A stretch of 64,000 nt of DNA from Pseudaquabacterium pictum (lineage in GTDB: Bacteria; Pseudomonadota; Gammaproteobacteria; Burkholderiales; Burkholderiaceae_C): NCBI RefSeq assembly GCF_005403045.1, contig NZ_BJCL01000001.1:310001-374000 (forward strand), read 5' to 3'. The notes under the pieces were generated by a model, which saw only the letters and a list, made by a program, of their open reading frames with translations, had not been told where the DNA came from and made no database searches. Position 1 is the first letter of the stretch, and every line of letters begins with the position of its first letter. Both the position numbers and the translations under genes were made by a program. This document shows, piece by piece, positions 42,693 to 54,172 of this stretch.

Positions 42693-43496
42693 TCACCCGT
42701 GGCGCAGCGCCCATCCGGCGATGATGGCGTGCAGCCGGTCCAGGCCGTCGGTCAGCGCCGCCGGGCCGGGCTGCAGGATCAGCGGCGACTTCACCTCGTG
42801 CAGTTCGCCGTCGCGCACCGCCGGGATGCCTGCCCAGCCCGGCCGCGCCGCCACCTGCTCGGGCCGGAACTTCTTGCCGCACCAGCTGCCGATGATGATG
42901 TCGGGCGCGGCGGCCACCACCTCGGCGCCGTCGGCCACGATGCGGTCGCGCCCCAGCGAGGCCACCGCCCGCTGCGGAAAGATGTCGTCGCCTCCGGCCA
43001 CGCCCACCAGCTCGCTGACCCAGCGGATGGCACTGATCGCCGGCACATCCCATTCCTCGAAGTACACCCTCGGCCGGCGCGGCAGGCGGGCAGCGGCCGC
43101 GCGCACCGCGTCCACCCGGGCCTGCAGGCCGTCGGCATAGCGCTCGGCGTCGGCCGTGCTGCCCACCAGGGCGCCCAGCCGGCGCACATAGCCCAGGATG
43201 CCGTCGATGCTGCGGTGGTTGCTGATCCACACCTCCACCCCGGCCTTGATCAGCGCCGCAGCGATGTCGGCCTGCATGTCGGAGAAACCGATGGCCAGGT
43301 CGGGCTGCAGTGCCAGGATCTTGTCGATCTTGGCGCTGGTGAAGGCGCTGACGCGGGGCTTCTCATGCCGCGCCTGCGGCGGGCGCACGGTGTAGCCCGA
43401 GATGCCGGCGATGCGCGCCTGCTGGCCCAGGGCATAGAGCACCTCGGTGGGTTCCTCGGTCAGGCAGACGATGCGTTCGGGCAGGGTGTGGGGCAT
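42693..43496 (-). CDS. BtuF-like cobalamin/metal-chelate substrate-binding protein
   Basis: ATG 43496 gives 267 residues. It is a type III periplasmic-binding-protein fold (RIVCLTEEPTEVLYALG, then KIDKILALQPDLAIGFSDMQ, then PDIIIGSWCGKKF). There is no signal peptide at the N-terminus: the protein starts MPHTLPERIVCL. Homologues of this cytosolic form are often annotated cobalamin-binding protein. Without BtuCD genes here, a transport role is not supported, and it could be a cytosolic metal-cofactor handler. It is divergent from the HD-GYP regulator. Confidence 0.75.
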   Translation of the reverse strand: MPHTLPERIVCLTEEPTEVLYALGQQARIAGISGYTVRPPQARHEKPRVSAFTSAKIDKILALQPDLAIGFSDMQADIAAALIKAGVEVWISNHRSIDGILGYVRRLGALVGSTADAERYADGLQARVDAVRAAAARLPRRPRVYFEEWDVPAISAIRWVSELVGVAGGDDIFPQRAVASLGRDRIVADGAEVVAAAPDIIIGSWCGKKFRPEQVAARPGWAGIPAVRDGELHEVKSPLILQPGPAALTDGLDRLHAIIAGWALRHG

Positions 43497-43594
43497 GGCA
43501 GCGATTGTCCGGCGGCTTGACGAGCGGCAGGAAAGCGGTGTTTCCTCGGCGTATGGACGCATCTGCTGCGTGATACAAACGTCTGCATCGTGAC

Positions 43595-44675
<1,081 letters not shown>

Positions 44676-44683
<8 letters not shown>

Positions 44684-47600
44684 CACGCCGCCGCCCGCGG
44701 GCAGCATGCCGCAGCATGACCTGGCCTGGCGCCGCCTGCTGTTCGCCCAGGCGCCCGATGCGCTGTTCGCGCTGGACGTGGACGGCCGGGTGTGCGAGGC
44801 CAACGACGCCTTCGCCCGCCTGCTGGGCCGCAGTGCCGCCGAGGTGCTGACGCTGCGGCTGTGGGACTGGGACATCGACCACCCGGAGCCCCGCGCGCGC
44901 GCGCTGCTGCGGCAGGATGCACCCGAAGCCGTCAGCTGCGAATCCCGATGGCGGCGTGCCGACGGCACGCTGCGGCTGGTGGAGACCCGCCTCCACAGCG
45001 TGCCCGACGGCACCGGCCGGCTGATCGTCGGCAGCAGCCGCGACATCACCGACCGCCGCCAGGACGAGCAGGCCCTGCGCGCCACCGAGCAGCGGCTGAA
45101 ACTGGTGATGGCCAATGCCGGCATGGGCGCCTGGGACTGGGACATCCGCGCCCAGCGGCTGACCGCCTCGCCCGAGGTGTGGGCGCTGCTGGGCCGGCAG
45201 CCTGACGACAACGCCGGCGCGGCGTCCGGCAGGTCCGGGCTGTTCCAGTCGCTGCACCCGGATGACGTGGCGCCGGTGCGCGAGGCCGCGCGTCGCGCGC
45301 TCGACGACGTGCAGCCGATGGCGGTGGAGTTCCGCTACCTGCGGCAGGGCGGCCAGGTGATGTGGCTGTCGGCCACCGGTGTGCTGCAGCACGACGACGC
45401 CGGTCAGCCGCTGCGCCTGCTGGGCGCATTGCAGGACGTGACCCAGCGCCGCCAGGCCGAGGCCGCGCTGCGCGCCAGCGAAGCCCGCCTGGGCATGGCG
45501 CTGAAGGCCAGCGGGGCGGGCGTCTGGGACTGGGACCTGGACCGCAGCGACGTGCACTTCAGTGCCGAATTGCACGAGATGATCGGCCTGCCTGCCGTCG
45601 GCCCCGCCGGCGCGCCGGTGTCCTTCGGCCAGCTGGCCGACCGCCTGACGCCCGAGAGCCTGGAGCGGCTGATGGACGCCACCCGCCGCGCGGCGCTGCA
45701 GGATGGCGAGTTCGCCGTCGAGCTGCAGGTGGTCAACCACCCGCGCGGCACCCGCTGGCTGGAGGACCGGGGCCGCCTGGTGCTGGACAGCAGCGGCCTG
45801 CCGCGGCGCATGGTGGGCACCGTGCGCGACATCACCGCCCAGCGCGCGGCCCAGGCCCTGCTGGCCCGCGAGGCCGCGCGCCGGCGCGAGCTGTTCGAGC
45901 AGTCGCGCGATGGCATCCTGGTGCTGGGCGCCAACGGCGAGGTGCTGGAGGCCAACCCGGCCATGGCGGCCATGCTGGGCCGGCCGCTGGCCACGCTGCC
46001 CGGCACGGCGGTGCAGGCCCTGGGCGTGGCCTTGCCCGACGCCGATCTGATGGGCCAGCTGTGCAAGTCGCCGGGTCAGCGCATCAGCTTCGACGTGGCC
46101 ATCGCCGGACCGGATGGCCAGGCCCTGCAGCTGGAGGTCAGCGCCAGCCAGGTGCTGGCCGACGGGCAGCAACTGGTCTTCGCGGTCTGCCGCGACATCA
46201 CCCAGCGCAAGCAGGCCGAGGCCGCGCTGCGCGAGAGCGAGGCGCGCCACCGTGCCACCTTCGAGAACTCGGCCGTGGGCATGGCCGAGCATGGCCTGGA
46301 CGGGCGCTGGCTCACCGTCAACCGGCGGCTGTGCGAGATCACCGGCTACAGCCGCCAGGCGCTGATGTCGCTGGACTACCGCACGCTGTTCCACCCGGTG
46401 GACCGCCAGGAGGAGTGGCCGCAGCTGCAGCGCCTGCTGCGCGGGGAGCTGGCCTCGGCCCGGCGCGAGCTGCGCTACCAGCGGCAGGACGGCAGCACCA
46501 TCTGGGTGGCGGTGAGCTGCAGCGTGGTGCGCGATGCCGCGCACAACCCCAGCTACCTGGTGTCGGTCACCGAGGACATCACCGAGCGGGTGCAGGTGGC
46601 CGCCGAGCTGGCGCAGCACCGCCAGCACCTGGAGGCCGAGGTGGCCGAGCGCACCCGGGCCATGCAGCAGGCGGTGCGCGCCCGCAGCGAGGGCGAGCAT
46701 TTCCTGCGCTCCATCGCCGACAACATCCCCGACATGGTGGGCTACTGGGATGCCGACGGCGTGCTGCGCTTCGCCAACCGCACCTACCGCGACTGGTTCG
46801 CCCCGGGCCGGGATCCGGTGGGAGGCACCCGGCTGGACCTGTTCGGTCCGCCGGAACGCGACGACGATGCCGCCGAGCGCGCCTTCCACGCGGCCCTGGC
46901 GGGCCAGACGCAGCGCTTCGAGTACACCCTCACCAATCCGCTGGGCGAGGTGCGCTACGCCTGGATCCACTACATCCCCGACCGGCAGGGCGACCGCGTG
47001 GCCGGCGTGTTCGTGCTGGTTGCCGACATCTCCGATGTCAAGCAGGCCGAACTGCGGCTGCAGGCCCTGAACGAGCAACTGGTGGCCGCGCGCGACCGCG
47101 CCGAGGCAGCCAACCGCGCCAAGAGCGCCTTCCTGGCCAACATCAGCCACGAGATCCGCACGCCGATGAACGCCATCATCGGCCTGACCCACCTGATGCA
47201 GCGCGACGCCGGCAGCGGCCCGGTGGCCGAACGCCTGGGCAAGGTGAGCGACGCCGCCCACCACCTGCTGGACGTGATCAACGACGTGCTCGACCTGAGC
47301 AAGATCGAATCCGGCAAGCTGCACCTGGAGCAGACGGATTTCCCGATCGACGCGGTGCTGTCGCGCACCTGCGGCCTGGTGGCCGACCGGGCGCGCGCCA
47401 AGGGGCTGGAGCTGGTGCTCAAGTCCGAGGGTGTGCCCAGCCTGCTGCGCGGCGACCCGACCCGGGTCTCGCAGGCGCTGCTCAACCTGATGAGCAATGC
47501 GGTGAAGTTCACCGATCACGGGTCCATCGTGCTGCGCTGCGAGCTGATGGGCGCCGATGCCGACATGCTGCGGCTGCGCTTCTCGGTGCGCGACACCGGC

Positions 47601-49448
47601 GTGGGCGTGCCGGCCGACAAGATCGTCGACCTGTTCAACGCCTTCGAGCAGGCCGACACCTCCACCACCCGGCGTTTCGGCGGCACCGGCCTGGGCCTGG
47701 CCATCACCCGCCGGCTGGCCCTGCTGATGGGCGGCGATGTGGGCGTGCACACGGTGCAGGGGCATGGCAGCTGCTTCTGGTTCACCGCCAATTTCGAGCG
47801 CGCCACCCAACCAGCCCTGGCGGACACGGCCCGCCTGCCCGGGCGGCGGGTGCTGGTGGCCGACGATCTGCCCGAGGCCCGTGCCGCGCTGGCCGACATG
47901 CTGCGCCGCATGGGCATGCAGGTCGAGAGCGTGGACAGCGGCGAGGCGGCGGTGCATGCCACGCTGCAGGCCGAGCAGCGCCGCCGGCCCTATGAGCTGT
48001 TGCTGCTGGACGCCGGCATGCCCGGCACCGGTGGCGTGGCAGCGCTGCAGCAATTGCATGCGCGGCTGGGCGAAGGCAGCACGCCGCCCTGCATCCTCAT
48101 CGTCGATGACGAGCGCGGCACCGGCCACCTGCCGTTGCCTGGCGGCACGGCCGTGGTGAGCCTGGTCAAGCCGGTGATGCAGTCGGCGCTGTCGGCCTGC
48201 ATCGACCGGCTGGACCAGCAGCCCTGGCAGCGCGCCGAGCCTGACCGCGCCACCGCACAACCGCATGAACGGGCGCTGCTGCAGCGTGCCGCCGGCCAGC
48301 GGGTGCTGCTGGCCGAGGACAACCCCATCAACCAGGAAGTGGCCAGCGAATTGCTCCAAGCCGTGGGCATCGAGGTCAGCCTCGCAGCAGACGGGCGCCA
48401 GGCCATGGCACTGGCCATGGCCCACCACTACGACCTGATCCTGATGGACATGCAGATGCCGGTGATGGACGGGCTGGCCGCCACCCGGGCGCTGCGCGCC
48501 ACCGCCCGCCATGCCCGCACGCCCATCCTGGCGATGACCGCCAACGCCTTCGGCGACGACCGCCGCGCCTGCCTGGACGCCGGCATGGACGACCACATCG
48601 CCAAGCCGGTCGATCCGGAACTGCTGTACGCGCTGCTGGGCCGCTGGCTGCCGGCGCGGGTGGTCGACAGTGAACCGCCGCCGGAGCCAGCCGCCGCACG
48701 GGTCCCGGACGCCAAGGCCGCCGCGCCAGCCGCAGCGCCGGCCCCGCCTGCCGAGCCGGGCGTGGTGCCGCCGGCTGTGCCCGCAGCTGCGGCGGCGCCG
48801 GCGGGCCAGCCGGACTTCTCCGGCATCCCGGGCCTGACGATGTCGCGTGCGCTGCTGTACCTGCCGGGGCGCGATGCGGTGTATGCCCGGGTGCTGCGCC
48901 AGTTCTGCGACAACTACGGCCAGGGCGTGCCCGGGCTGGACGCCGCGCTGCAGGCGGCCGACTGGCCGGCCGCGCAGCGCCAGCTGCATGCGTTGCGCGG
49001 CGCCTGCGGCGCGGTGGGCGCCACCGCGCTGCAGGCCGAGGCCCAGGGCCTGGAGCTGCAGCTGAAGGCCCTGGGCGCCGCCGGCACGCCAGCGCAGACT
49101 GCGCCGGATGGCGCGGCGCTGCAAGCCAGCCTGGCCAGCCTGATCGCAGCGGTGCGGCAACGCCTGGACACCGATGCACCGCCGTTCGCTTCAGCAGACA
49201 GCCCGCCACCCGCTGCGCTGGCCAACAGCCTGCAGCAGCTGGCCGGCCTGTTGCGTCAGGCCGATTTCCAGGCCGGCGATGCCTTCCGCCGGTTGGAGCC
49301 CGGCCTGCGCGCCAGCCTGGGTCCGGCCGCTGCCGCACGCCTGGCCCGCCCGCTGCGCCAGCACGACCACGAGGCTGCGCTGGTCGAGGCCGAGGCCCTG
49401 CTGGCCACGCTGTCGGCGCCGCGGGCCGAGGCGGCCGCGCCTCAGTAG
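44676..49448 (+). CDS. hybrid sensor histidine kinase: six PAS, HisKA, HATPase, two REC, Hpt
   Basis: The product is 1590 residues. I count six PAS/PAC units (about 14-138, 141-271, 273-405, 405-525, 526-675, 678-795), each ending in a DITxR-like PAC motif. HisKA has the H-box [13 protein letters not shown] (His near 824). HATPase has [11 protein letters not shown] and [10 protein letters not shown] (near 1002). Two receiver domains follow (about 1055-1190 with LLLDAGMP; about 1207-1325 with LILMDMQMP), both keeping the phospho-aspartate. An Hpt domain (about 1385-1490) carries [13 protein letters not shown]. There is no transmembrane segment, so it is cytosolic. It overlaps the HD-GYP gene and should phosphorylate it through the Hpt. 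Its 3' end overlaps the convergent dehydrogenase gene by seven bases. Confidence 0.93.
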
Positions 49449-50290
49449 CGGTAGACGCCGCGGCCGGTCTTGCGGCCCAGCCAGCCGGCCGCCACCATTT
49501 CCTTCAGCAGCGGGGCAGGGCGGTACTTGCTGTCGGCGTATTCCTCGACGTAGACGTTCATCACCGCCAAGCACACATCGAGGCCGATCATGTCGGCCAG
49601 GGCCAGCGGGCCGATCGGCTGGTTGGTGCCCAGCTTCATGCCGGCGTCGATGTCCTCGGCGCTGGCCAGGCCCTCGGCCAGCACGAAGAAGGCCTCGTTG
49701 ATCATCGGGATCAGGATGCGGTTGACGACGAAGCCGGGCGCGTTCTTCACCGTGATCGGCGTCTTGCCCAGCTTCTGCGCCATGGCAAACACGGCGTCGT
49801 GCGTCGCGTCGCTGGTCTGCAGACCACGGATCACCTCCACCAGCGCCATCATCGGCACCGGGTTGAAGAAGTGCATGCCGATGAAGCGGTCCGGCCGCTG
49901 CGTGGCGGCGGCCAGCTTGGTGATCGAGATGCTGCTGGTGTTGGTGGCCACCAGGGTCTCGGCGGGCAGCGTGGCATCGAGCTGGGCCAGGATCTTGCGC
50001 TTGAGGCCTTCGTTTTCGGTGGCCGCTTCGATGACCAGCTGCGCCGGCTTCAGCGCAGCGTAGTCGGTGCTGCCCTGGATGCGGGCCATGGCCGCGGCCT
50101 TGGCCTCGGCACTGAGCTTGTCCTTCTTCACCAGCCGGTCGAGGCTGGACGACACGGTGGCCAGGCCACGCTGCACCGCGGCGTCGTCGATGTCGACCAT
50201 CACCACGTCGAGGCCGCTGACCGCGCAGGCCTGCGCGATGCCGTTGCCCATGGTGCCGGCGCCGATCACGCCGATGGTCTGGATGTTCAT
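49442..50290 (-). CDS. 3-hydroxybutyryl/3-hydroxyacyl-CoA dehydrogenase
   Basis: The product is 282 residues, the usual single-function size. The NAD-binding motif GVIGAGTMGNGIAQ is at residue 7. The HGD-type text MHFFNPVPMMALVEVIRG (catalytic His) is near residue 138, and KNAPGFVVNRIL near residue 182 starts the C-terminal dimerisation domain. It oxidises (S)-3-hydroxyacyl-CoA, probably short-chain, to the 3-keto form with NAD+. It could serve the acyl-CoA genes scattered through the window or butyrate metabolism. It is divergent from the MetE-like gene, with an inverted repeat in the gap. Confidence 0.93.
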   Translation of the reverse strand: MNIQTIGVIGAGTMGNGIAQACAVSGLDVVMVDIDDAAVQRGLATVSSSLDRLVKKDKLSAEAKAAAMARIQGSTDYAALKPAQLVIEAATENEGLKRKILAQLDATLPAETLVATNTSSISITKLAAATQRPDRFIGMHFFNPVPMMALVEVIRGLQTSDATHDAVFAMAQKLGKTPITVKNAPGFVVNRILIPMINEAFFVLAEGLASAEDIDAGMKLGTNQPIGPLALADMIGLDVCLAVMNVYVEEYADSKYRPAPLLKEMVAAGWLGRKTGRGVYRY

Positions 50291-50360
50291 GTGGGTCTCC
50301 TGCGGACGGTTGGAATGTTGCGATGCAGCAGCTTAACCGCTGCGCTGGGGCCGGCACCGA

Positions 50361-50398
50361 TGGCGGCCACCTGCGGTGGCTGGGCATCATGGCCGCCA
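50361..50398. promoter_or_regulatory. nested inverted repeats between divergent genes
   Basis: TGGCGGCC (50361-50368) pairs with GGCCGCCA (50391-50398), and inside it GCCACC (50366-50371) pairs with GGTGGC (50375-50380). The site lies 23 bases before the MetE-like ATG, where an operator or mRNA leader hairpin could act. Confidence 0.35.
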
Positions 50399-50420
50399 CT
50401 GTCCACAGCCGAAAGCCGCC

Positions 50421-51533
50421 ATGCCCCAGCCCCCGTTCCGTGCCGACCAGGTCGGCAGCCTGCTGCGCCCCGCCGCGCTGGCCGATGCCCGCGCCCGCCA
50501 CCGTGCCGGGGCCATCGATGCCGCCACCTTGCAGGCCGCGGAAGACACCGCCATCACCGAGGCCGTGCGCCGCCAGCGCGCCTGCGGCCTGCAGTCGATC
50601 ACCGACGGCGAATTCCGCCGCGACTGGTGGCACCTCGACTTCCTGGCGCAGCTGGACGGCGTGACGCTGGTCGACAACAGTGGCCAGAAGTTCAGGATCG
50701 CTGGGCAGAGCGAGCAGCCGCCGATCGCCTCGGTCACCGGCCGGGTGGCCTGCAGCGGGCCGATCATGGCCGAGCACTTCCGCTTCCTGGCCGGCGTGGT
50801 CGCGCGGGAGGGCGGTCCCGGTGCGGTGGCCAAGATGACCATCCCGTCGCCGTCGATGCTGCACCTGCGCGGCGGGCGGGCCGCAATCTCCCGCGCCGCC
50901 TACCCCGACCTGGACGCCTTCTGGGACGACGTGGCCACAGCCTACCGCGTGGCCATCGGCCACCTGGCCGATGCGGGCTGCAAATACCTGCAGCTTGACG
51001 ACATCACGTTCGCCTACCTGTGCGATCCGAAGATCCGCGACAACTGCCGCGCCAACGGTGACGATCCCGATGCCCTGCCGCGCCGCTATGCCCAGGTGAT
51101 CAACGCCGCGCTGGCCGGCCGGCCGGCCGACATGGCGGTGACCATCCACACCTGCCGCGGCAACTTCAAGAGCGCCTGGGTGGCCGAGGGTGGCTACGAC
51201 CCGGTGGTGGAGGCCATGTTCAGCACCGATGTCGACGGCTGGTTCATGGAGTTCGACAACGCCCGCGCCGGCGGCTTCGAGCCGCTGCGCCACCTGCCGG
51301 CCGGCAAGCAGGTGGTGCTGGGCCTGGTGACCACCAAGCTGGGCGAGTTGGAGAGCGCTGACGACCTGGTCCGCCGCATCGACGAGGCGGCCAAGGTGGT
51401 GCCGCTGGACCAGCTGTGCCTGTCGCCACAGTGCGGCTTCTCCAGCACCCACCACGGCAATGCGCTGTCGCAGGACGACCAGTGGCGCAAGCTGGAGCGG
51501 GTGGTGGAAGTGGCACGGCGCGTCTGGTCCTGA
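50421..51533 (+). CDS. MetE C-terminal-like (cobalamin-independent methionine synthase II family) protein
   Basis: ATG 50421 gives 370 residues, half the size of full MetE, so only the catalytic C-terminal barrel is present. Zinc ligands are visible: VTIHTCRGN (His, Cys) near residue 237 and CLSPQCGF (second Cys) near residue 333, with WFMEFDNARAG between. The opening RADQVGSLLRP and ITDGEFRRDWWH are typical of the single-domain group. Full MetE methylates homocysteine from methyltetrahydrofolate. Single-domain relatives include alkyl-transferases with other thiols, so the true substrate is open. No met genes adjoin it. Confidence 0.85.
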   Translation: MPQPPFRADQVGSLLRPAALADARARHRAGAIDAATLQAAEDTAITEAVRRQRACGLQSITDGEFRRDWWHLDFLAQLDGVTLVDNSGQKFRIAGQSEQPPIASVTGRVACSGPIMAEHFRFLAGVVAREGGPGAVAKMTIPSPSMLHLRGGRAAISRAAYPDLDAFWDDVATAYRVAIGHLADAGCKYLQLDDITFAYLCDPKIRDNCRANGDDPDALPRRYAQVINAALAGRPADMAVTIHTCRGNFKSAWVAEGGYDPVVEAMFSTDVDGWFMEFDNARAGGFEPLRHLPAGKQVVLGLVTTKLGELESADDLVRRIDEAAKVVPLDQLCLSPQCGFSSTHHGNALSQDDQWRKLERVVEVARRVWS

Positions 51534-51638
51534 AATCCCCAAGCCGGAGGACGCGGCAGCGGCTCGCCCCCAGTGCAGCGCTTGCGGCCCGGCAGGCGGC
51601 GGCGCAGCATGCGGCGCATCCCACCACAGGAGACCGCC

Positions 51639-52460
51639 ATGGCCACCCGCAGCCGCACCAAGCCCTCCCCCTTCATCCTGAACTGCCTGCCGTCGCCCAA
51701 GCCCGAGAAGAACTGGACGCTGGAGACGGCCGCCGCCGCCGGCATCACCAGCGCCAGCACGCCGAAGTCGGCCGCCGCCGCGGCCGCCAACATCGACCTG
51801 CGGGAAGCCTGGTGGGCCGTCGGCGACCAGGGCAACACCGGCAGCTGCGTGGGCTGGGGCACGGCCGACGCGGTGTTGCGCTGGCACTTCGTGAAGGCCG
51901 GTCGCCTGGCCAAGACCGAGAAGCTCTCGGTGCGCTACATCTGGATGGCGTCGAAGGAGACCGATCAATACACCACCCGGCCGACCAGCTTCGTCGAAAG
52001 CGACGGCACCTGGCTGACGGCGGCGCTGGGCATCGCGCAGAAGTTCGGCGTGGTGACCGACAAGGTGCTGCCGTTCAAGCTGGGCGGCCAGTCGCAGATG
52101 TACACCGGCAGCGCGAACACCTTCTACGCGCTGGCGGCGCAGCGGCGCATCGCGTCCTATTTCAACCTGGGGCGCAACCTGTCGGCCTGGCGCAACTGGC
52201 TGGCCACCAAGGGCCCGATCCTGACCCGGCTGGACGTGGACAACGCCTTCATGCAGGCCACTGCCAGCAAGGGCAAGCTCGACACCTACACGCCCAACAG
52301 CGGGCTGGGCGGGCACTGCGTGGCGCTGGTGGGCTATGTCAACGGCCGCTTCATCGTGCGCAACAGCTGGGGCACCGACTGGGGCGACAAGGGCTTCGCC
52401 CATGCTGCCGACAGCTACGCCCAGCCGGCGTTCACCGAGGCGTTTGGCGTGGTGCTTTAG
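51639..52460 (+). CDS. papain-like (C1 family) cysteine peptidase
   Basis: ATG 51639 follows AGGAGA. The product is 273 residues. The catalytic Cys is in DQGNTGSCVGWGTADA (near residue 71; the usual QGxCGSCWAF is altered), the His in LGGHCVALVGYVNGRF near residue 225, and the Asn in VRNSWGTDWGDKGFAH near residue 245. There is no signal peptide and no inhibitory propeptide, only a 45-residue Ala/Ser/Thr-rich leader. Bacterial C1A peptidases without a signal are uncommon; it may act in the cytoplasm or leave by another route. The gene stands alone, with a repeat-filled gap after it. Confidence 0.88.
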   Translation: MATRSRTKPSPFILNCLPSPKPEKNWTLETAAAAGITSASTPKSAAAAAANIDLREAWWAVGDQGNTGSCVGWGTADAVLRWHFVKAGRLAKTEKLSVRYIWMASKETDQYTTRPTSFVESDGTWLTAALGIAQKFGVVTDKVLPFKLGGQSQMYTGSANTFYALAAQRRIASYFNLGRNLSAWRNWLATKGPILTRLDVDNAFMQATASKGKLDTYTPNSGLGGHCVALVGYVNGRFIVRNSWGTDWGDKGFAHAADSYAQPAFTEAFGVVL

Positions 52461-52479
52461 ACGCCTCCGGGCTCGACGC

Positions 52480-52609
52480 GATCTGAGGTTCTGCGCGATC
52501 GTGCCGGGCCGGGAGGGCCTGCTTTGCTCCATGTCCCCCGTCCTACACGCCGCAAGCGGCGCATAGGACTCCGCCTTCACTTCCGCAAAGCAGGCCCTCC
52601 CGGCCCGGC
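52480..52609. repeat. long nested inverted repeat sharing a core with 34440-34593
   Basis: A perfect 25-bp inverted repeat (52503-52527 and 52585-52609; arm starts GCCGGGCCGGGAGGGCCTGC) surrounds a second hairpin at 52540-52569: GTCCTA, CGCCGC, AA, GCGGCG, TAGGAC with one CA/CA mismatch pair. Upstream, GATCTGAGGTTC (52480-52491) and the core 52495-52522 recur at 34440-34511. It lies in the 345-base gap 52461-52805 between convergent genes, where I see no coding sequence. It could be a MITE- or REP-like element or a strong terminator. Confidence 0.75.
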
Positions 52610-52663
52610 GCTCAGCCACCACCGTGGCACGCGCCGCATGCGGCGATGGTGGCTGGACGAGGA

Positions 52664-52745
52664 CAGTGGGTGACTGGCCGACGCAGGTAAGAGGAAGGAG
52701 GGCCAGCAGGCCCGGGGGGACACGGAGTCGGCCAGTTGCCCACTG
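52664..52745. repeat. second imperfect inverted repeat in the same gap
   Basis: CAGTGGG-tg-ACTGGCCGAC (52664-52682) pairs with GTCGGCCAGT-tg-CCCACTG (52727-52745), 17 of 19 positions. Just before it, CAGCCACC (from 52614) pairs with GGTGGCTG around the palindrome CGCCGCATGCGGCG (52632-52645). The remaining bases to 52805 show nothing I recognise. Confidence 0.6.
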
Positions 52746-52805
52746 GCCTCGGCCTCGCGCAGATCAATGCATGTCCGCAGAGAGCTGCCCTAAGCGGCCC
52801 GAAGC

Positions 52806-53993
<1,188 letters not shown>

Positions 53994-54172
53994 GGCGGAA
54001 TCTCCTTGGTGTGGGGTGTGCGGATCGCAGGATAGGCCCCGAATTTTGCAGCGGGCTGACGCTGCGCAAGCGCATGCACCGGCGGCCGGGGCCACGTCGC
54101 CAAGGCGACCGCCCGGCCTGGGGCCCGGTGGTTGAATCCGCCCGCATTGACACCTGCCACCCAACCATTGCC

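Noticed and set aside
43497-43594. Cobalamin riboswitch before the BtuF-like gene
   Set aside because: The gap is only 98 bases, and I see no B12-box-like sequence or room for the aptamer.
49191-52622. A 1143-codon open frame on the minus strand
   Set aside because: It crosses the real dehydrogenase gene in another frame and runs antisense to the MetE-like and peptidase genes, with no family pattern.
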